DNA from: Nocardia inohanensis NBRC 100128
GTDB taxonomy: Bacteria; Actinomycetota; Actinomycetes; Mycobacteriales; Mycobacteriaceae
Assembly (NCBI RefSeq): GCF_001612945.1
Contig: NZ_BDBK01000016.1
Coordinates: 310,001-374,000, forward strand
DNA: 64,000 nt
Direction: 5' to 3'
Shown here: one piece after another, positions 59,589 to 64,000 of the stretch
Numbering within the stretch: position 1 is the first letter of the stretch
Layout: each line of letters starts with the position of its first letter
Made by a program: the position numbers and the translations under genes
Notes under the pieces: generated by a model
What the model saw: the letters and a program-made list of their open reading frames with translations, nothing else
Database searches by the model: none
Told to the model about the DNA's origin: nothing

Positions 59589-61247
59589 ATGGGACACGTG
59601 ACTGCACAAGCTTGGATCCTCATCGCCGCGATCGCCGCGGTGCTGCTCGTGGCGTTCGTATCCGGATTCGTCCTCTACAAGCGCCGCCGCATCTCGCTCA
59701 CCCCGGCGGCTCGCGAGCAGCAGGAGCTGCCCGACCGGTCGGGTGGATACACGGCTGGCGGCGGATTCAGCTTCAGCGAAGGCGGCGGCGCGGCCACCCT
59801 GCCCAAACCCAAGCCGAAGCCGGAACCGGTACCGCTGCCCGTCGAGCGCACCGACGACGAGGGCCAGCCGCACATCGGCGACGACGCGGCCGTCCCGCGC
59901 GACTCCGGCAAACGCAGCATTCACGACGTTCGCCTCCCTGAACCCGAGCTCGGCCCCGAGCGCCCGGCGGCCGAGGAGGACGCGGCACCCGCAGTCACGC
60001 CCGAGGTAGCCGCCGAAACCCCCGCCGTCGTCGAGGTCACGGTCGAGGAAGTGGTCGTCGAGACCCCGGCCGGTACGGAGATCGTCGAGGAGATCGTGGT
60101 CGAGGCGGAAGCCCCGGCCGCACCTGCCGAACCGACCGCTCCGTCCGAGTCGAGTGGAACCGCCGCTCCGGCCGCGACTTCCGCGCCCACGGCACCGGCC
60201 GAGACCGGTCCCTCCGCCGCGGCTGCTGCCGCCGCTGCGGCGGTTGCGCCGAGTGAAGCCGCTCCGGCCCCGGCCGAAACCGCCGTGCCGCCCACGAGTG
60301 CCCCCACCCCCGTGGTCCCGGAGATCGACCCCACCACCGGTCGCCTCACCCGCCTGCGCGGCCGCCTGTCCCGCTCGCAGAACGCCGTCGGCAAGTCCCT
60401 GCTGGGCCTGCTCGGCGGTGGCGATCTGGACGAGGACTCGTGGGAGGAGATCGAGGACACCCTCGTCATGGCCGATCTCGGCACCGCCTCCACCGCCGCG
60501 GTGGTCGAGCGCCTGCGTGAGGAGATGGCCTCCCGCAGCGTCCGCACCGCCGCCGAGGCGCGGGAAGTGCTGCGCGACGTGCTGATCGAGGCGCTGCGCC
60601 CGGAGCTGGACCGCTCGATCCGGGTACTGCCGCACGACAATCGCCCGTCGGTGACCCTGGTCGTCGGCGTCAACGGCACCGGAAAGACCACCACCACCGG
60701 CAAATTGGCGCGCGTGCTCGTCGCCGACGGCCGCCGCGTCCTGCTCGGCGCCGCCGACACCTTCCGCGCCGCCGCCGCCGATCAGCTCCAGACCTGGGGC
60801 GAGCGGGTCGGCGCGGAGACCGTGCGCGGCAAGGAGGGCGCCGACCCGGCCGCCGTGGCGTTCGACGCGGTGAGCGCGGGCATCGATCGCGGTGTGGACG
60901 TGGTGCTGGTGGATACCGCCGGCCGCCTGCACACCAAGACCGGCCTGATGGACGAGCTCGGCAAGGTCAAGCGCGTCGTGGAGAAGAAGGCTCCGGTCGA
61001 CGAGGTCATCCTGGTGCTCGACGCCACGGTCGGGCAGAACGGTCTGATGCAGGCCAAAGTCTTCGCCGATGTCGTCGATATCACCGGGGTTGCCCTGACG
61101 AAGCTGGACGGTACTGCCAAGGGCGGCATCGTGTTTCAGGTGCAGGAACAACTCGGCGTTCCAGTAAAACTGGTCGGTTTGGGTGAGGGCGCGGATGACC
61201 TAGCTCCCTTCGAGCCCGGCGCGTTTGTCGACGCCCTCCTCGGATAA
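59589..61247 (+). CDS. ftsY: signal recognition particle receptor FtsY
   Basis: A 552-residue SRP receptor. One N-terminal membrane helix (about 7-27; AWILIAAIAAVLLVAFVSGF), then a very long acidic Ala/Pro/Glu/Val linker (about 60-240), then the NG GTPase domain: helical N domain from about 255, P-loop GVNGTGKTTTTGKLARVL at about 361, GADTFRAAAADQL, DTAGRLHTK and TKLDGTAKGG. It docks ribosome-SRP complexes for co-translational membrane insertion. Start ATG 59589 or GTG 59598. The usual smc-ftsY neighbourhood is broken by about 9 kb of accessory genes. Confidence 0.95.
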   Translation: MGHVTAQAWILIAAIAAVLLVAFVSGFVLYKRRRISLTPAAREQQELPDRSGGYTAGGGFSFSEGGGAATLPKPKPKPEPVPLPVERTDDEGQPHIGDDAAVPRDSGKRSIHDVRLPEPELGPERPAAEEDAAPAVTPEVAAETPAVVEVTVEEVVVETPAGTEIVEEIVVEAEAPAAPAEPTAPSESSGTAAPAATSAPTAPAETGPSAAAAAAAAAVAPSEAAPAPAETAVPPTSAPTPVVPEIDPTTGRLTRLRGRLSRSQNAVGKSLLGLLGGGDLDEDSWEEIEDTLVMADLGTASTAAVVERLREEMASRSVRTAAEAREVLRDVLIEALRPELDRSIRVLPHDNRPSVTLVVGVNGTGKTTTTGKLARVLVADGRRVLLGAADTFRAAAADQLQTWGERVGAETVRGKEGADPAAVAFDAVSAGIDRGVDVVLVDTAGRLHTKTGLMDELGKVKRVVEKKAPVDEVILVLDATVGQNGLMQAKVFADVVDITGVALTKLDGTAKGGIVFQVQEQLGVPVKLVGLGEGADDLAPFEPGAFVDALLG

Positions 61248-61353
61248 CCACCTCTCACCTGCTTAGATACGGGTGAACAAGATCTACCTCACAACATGGT
61301 CGAAACATCGGTGCGGGTTCGGAAACGTGACTGCAACAGTGCAATCTCATCCG

Positions 61354-61391
61354 TTCACCTAGGTGAAACGCCGCAGGCTCACGGATGAAAC
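61354..61391 (+). promoter_or_regulatory. GlnR-like box upstream of amt
   Basis: Four boxes at the correct six-base spacing: TTCAC (61354-61358), GAAAC (61365-61369), GGCTC (61376-61380) and GAAAC (61387-61391). The known actinobacterial GlnR pattern is gTnAC-n6-GaAAc twice. Boxes 1, 2 and 4 fit, box 3 is poor. It lies 73 bases before the amt start. TTCACCTAGGTGAA inside is also a perfect 14-base palindrome. It would activate amt-glnB-glnD under nitrogen limitation. Confidence 0.7.
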
Positions 61392-61463
61392 ACCAACTGA
61401 GGAACCTCATTGCAGGCTCGTTCTCGCCGTTGAGGCGGAGCCCGAGATGAGGAGGAAATTCAG

Positions 61464-62816
61464 GTGGCGTTCCCCGTAATCGGCGCACCCGACGCCGGAG
61501 ACACGGCATGGATGCTGGCCAGTTCAGCGCTCGTGCTTTTGATGACACCCGGTCTGGCATTTTTCTACGGCGGCATGGTCCGCTCGAAGAACGTGCTGAA
61601 CATGATCATGATGAGCATCAGCGCAATGGGCGTGGTCACCGTCCTGTGGGTGCTCTACGGATACTCGATGGCGTTCGGCGACGACAAGTCGAACCTGTTC
61701 GGTGATCCGGCCCAGTACTTCGGGCTCAAGAGCCTGATCGGCGGCACCTACCTGACCAGCGCAGCCGACGCTTCGGTCAAGGTCGGAATCCCGCTCGCCG
61801 GAACCATTCCCGCCACGGTCTTCGTGGCCTTCCAGCTCATGTTCGCGATCATCACGGTCGCCCTCATCTCGGGTGCGGTCGCCGACCGCCTGAAGTTCGG
61901 CTCCTGGCTGCTCTTCGCCGCCGTCTGGTCGACCGTCGTCTACTTCCCGGTCTCGCACTGGGTCTTCGCCTTCGACGGCGTCACCGGTGAGCACGGCGGC
62001 TGGATCGCCAACAAGCTCAAGGCCATCGACTTCGCCGGCGGCACCGCGGTCCACATCAACGCCGGTATCGCCGGCCTGGTGCTGGCCATCGTCCTCGGCA
62101 AGCGCAAGGGCTGGCCGCAGACCCCGATGCGCCCGCACAACCTGCCGTTCGTGATGCTCGGCGCGGGCCTGCTGTGGTTCGGCTGGTACGGCTTCAACGC
62201 CGGTTCCGCGGTGGGCGCCAACGGCATCGCCGGTGCGACCTTCATCACCACCACCGTCGCCACCGGTGCGGCCATGCTCGCCTGGCTGCTGGTGGAGAAG
62301 GTCCGTGACGGACACGCCACCTCGCTCGGCGCCGCCTCCGGTGTGGTCGCCGGTCTGGTCGCCATCACCCCCTCCTGCTCCTCGGTCAACGTCGTCGGCG
62401 CGCTCGCCATCGGCGTCGTCGCCGGTGCGCTCTGCGCCCTGGCCGTCGGCCTGAAGTTCCGCTTCGGCTTCGACGATTCCCTGGATGTGGTCGGTGTGCA
62501 CCTGGTCGGCGGTATCGCCGGCACCCTGATGGTCGGCCTGGTCGCCGCCCCCGAGGCCCCGGCCGCGGTCAAGGGTCTGTTCTACGGCGGCGGCTTCGAT
62601 CAGCTGATCAAGCAGGCCGTGGGAGCCGGTGCGGTACTTGCCTTCTCGGGCATCGCGACGCTGATCATCGCGCTCGCCATCAAGTTCACCATCGGCCTCC
62701 GCGCGGACGACGAAGCGGAGTTCGTGGGCATGGACGAGTCCGAGCACGCGGAATCGGCATACGATTTCGCTGCTGTGGGTGGTGCGGCGCGCACCGCCGC
62801 CGTCAAGGAGGCATGA
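61464..62816 (+). CDS. amt: ammonium transporter Amt
   Basis: A 450-residue Amt/MEP protein with about eleven membrane helices. MTPGLAFFYGGMVRSKNVLN at residue 28 (from LMTPGLAFFYGG) is the family signature. The twin-His pore is in AVHINAGIAGLV and GVHLVGGIAGTL, and the Phe gate in FGWYGFNAGSA. Start GTG 61464 has AGGAGGA upstream. It imports ammonium and is blocked by the GlnB/K protein encoded next. Three bases separate its stop from glnB. Confidence 0.97.
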   Translation: MAFPVIGAPDAGDTAWMLASSALVLLMTPGLAFFYGGMVRSKNVLNMIMMSISAMGVVTVLWVLYGYSMAFGDDKSNLFGDPAQYFGLKSLIGGTYLTSAADASVKVGIPLAGTIPATVFVAFQLMFAIITVALISGAVADRLKFGSWLLFAAVWSTVVYFPVSHWVFAFDGVTGEHGGWIANKLKAIDFAGGTAVHINAGIAGLVLAIVLGKRKGWPQTPMRPHNLPFVMLGAGLLWFGWYGFNAGSAVGANGIAGATFITTTVATGAAMLAWLLVEKVRDGHATSLGAASGVVAGLVAITPSCSSVNVVGALAIGVVAGALCALAVGLKFRFGFDDSLDVVGVHLVGGIAGTLMVGLVAAPEAPAAVKGLFYGGGFDQLIKQAVGAGAVLAFSGIATLIIALAIKFTIGLRADDEAEFVGMDESEHAESAYDFAAVGGAARTAAVKEA

Positions 62817-63158
<342 letters not shown>

Positions 63159-63175
63159 AGAGGATCGATCGAGCG

Positions 63176-63227
63176 GCGGCCCCGCTCCCGCCGGACACGT
63201 CAGGACCGGTTGGGAGGGGGCCGCTTT
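63176..63227 (+). terminator. hairpin between glnB and glnD
   Basis: GCGGCCCCGCTCCC and GGGAGGGGGCCGC form a 12-bp stem with a small mismatch, a 22-base loop, then TTT. It lies 18 bases after the glnB stop and 40 before the glnD start. It should lower glnD expression relative to amt-glnB. Confidence 0.7.
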
Positions 63228-63267
63228 CGATTCACCGATAAGTGCACATCGAAGGCAGAGGTGGGTT

Positions 63268-64000
63268 GTGGGTTTCCAGCAGGCGCGCGATGACAATGTC
63301 GCAAACGGCGCGAAAGTCTCCAACGGAGCTTCGGACCTGGTCCGGGCCCGCAACCAACTGCTCGAAGAGGCGGGTGGCATCGGCGGGAACGGGCGCGGCG
63401 CGCGCCTGGATACCGAAGCCTTACGACAGGCCATGGTGGATCTCTACGAATTGTGGCTCACCACCAAGGGGCACGAGGTCGGCATCACCGCCGACAGCGG
63501 CCTGGCCATCGTGGCGGTCGGCGGTCTGGGCCGCCGGGAAATGCTGCCCTACTCCGATCTGGATCTGGTGCTGCTCTACGACGACGTCGATCCGAAACGG
63601 GTCGCCGAGGTCGCCGATCAGCTCTGGTATCCGCTGTGGGACGCCCACATCAAGCTCGACCACAGTGTGCGCACGGTGCCACAGGCGCTGCGCGTCGCCG
63701 CGGACGATCTGACCGCCGCGCTGGGCATGCTCGAAGCCCGGCACATCGTGGGCGACGAAGGACTCAGCAATCTGCTGATCAGCGGGGTTCGGCGGGATTG
63801 GCGCACCGGGATCCGCTCCCGCTTCGACGCCCTGATCGCCCAGACCGAAACCCGGTGGCGGCGTAGCGGAGACGTCGCGCACCGCGCCGAACCCGATCTC
63901 AAGAACGGGCGCGGCGGACTGCGCGACATCCAGCTGTTGGATGCCCTCGCCATCGCACAACTGACCGACGCCATGCCGGGGCTCGGTCCGGATGTGCCCG
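63268..64000 (+). CDS. glnD: PII-modifying nucleotidyltransferase GlnD, N-terminal part (cut by window edge)
   Basis: The first 244 codons are open to the window end. [20 protein letters not shown] opens the protein (start GTG 63268). The nucleotidyltransferase core is present: [20 protein letters not shown] at about residue 88, with the catalytic GG...DxD residues. [20 protein letters not shown] matches the next conserved GlnD segment. GlnD transfers nucleotides to and from PII Tyr51; in actinobacteria the added group is AMP. The HD and ACT domains lie beyond the window. Confidence 0.93.
   Translation, partial: MGFQQARDDNVANGAKVSNGASDLVRARNQLLEEAGGIGGNGRGARLDTEALRQAMVDLYELWLTTKGHEVGITADSGLAIVAVGGLGRREMLPYSDLDLVLLYDDVDPKRVAEVADQLWYPLWDAHIKLDHSVRTVPQALRVAADDLTAALGMLEARHIVGDEGLSNLLISGVRRDWRTGIRSRFDALIAQTETRWRRSGDVAHRAEPDLKNGRGGLRDIQLLDALAIAQLTDAMPGLGPDVP

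Overview
The window is high-GC actinobacterial DNA, most probably from a mycolic-acid-containing genus such as Nocardia or Rhodococcus. The evidence is the mycobacterial-type gene order (pyc-rsmD-coaD, sepIVA-yceD-rpmF-rnc-mutM, smc, ftsY-amt-glnB-glnD), mycothiol-linked enzymes, frequent GTG starts, and many TetR-regulated oxidoreductases. I could not run a search, so the genus is inferred.

Layout, 1-16 kb. The end of a methylcitrate (propionate) operon, prpD-prpB-prpC, meets metE tail to tail across a perfect hairpin terminator. metE (cobalamin-independent methionine synthase) is preceded on its own strand by a cobalamin riboswitch. Then come pyruvate carboxylase, rsmD and coaD, a DUF559/AbiEi-like protein, a GtrA membrane protein, and the core run sepIVA, yceD, rpmF, rnc and mutM.

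16-46 kb is mostly accessory. It holds a large inverted repeat, a three-gene membrane cluster (DUF350 protein, glutathionylspermidine-synthase-like ATP-grasp protein, basic single-pass protein) and acyP-osmC. A mycothiol-dependent reductase module follows, with a divergent MarR gene and two operator palindromes, then a P450. The divergent kdpDE / kdpFABC potassium system comes next; an IS200/IS605-type tnpB sits between kdpA and kdpB. After that come a phosphate-binding-like protein, an OatA-like acyltransferase, an ion permease with a CBS protein, a phosphoesterase, an AhpD-like protein, a deazaflavin oxidoreductase, an acyl-CoA dehydrogenase pair, DUF1707 and DUF2306-like membrane proteins, and a GH43-like secreted protein.

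46-64 kb. smc and ftsY, close neighbours in mycobacteria, are separated by about 9 kb. That insert holds a secreted HAD phosphatase and three regulator-oxidoreductase pairs: two TetR/FAD-monooxygenase pairs and one TetR/NmrA pair. Each pair is divergent around inverted-repeat operator candidates. The window ends in the nitrogen operon amt-glnB-glnD, with a GlnR-like box before amt and a terminator-like hairpin between glnB and glnD. glnD is cut by the window edge.

No rRNA, tRNA or CRISPR array was seen. The strongest candidates for something unusual are the catalytically intact tnpB lodged exactly between kdpA and kdpB, the extra small membrane ORFs in both arms of the kdp locus, the four-cysteine insert in KdpC, and the regulator fusions in the 51-58 kb region.
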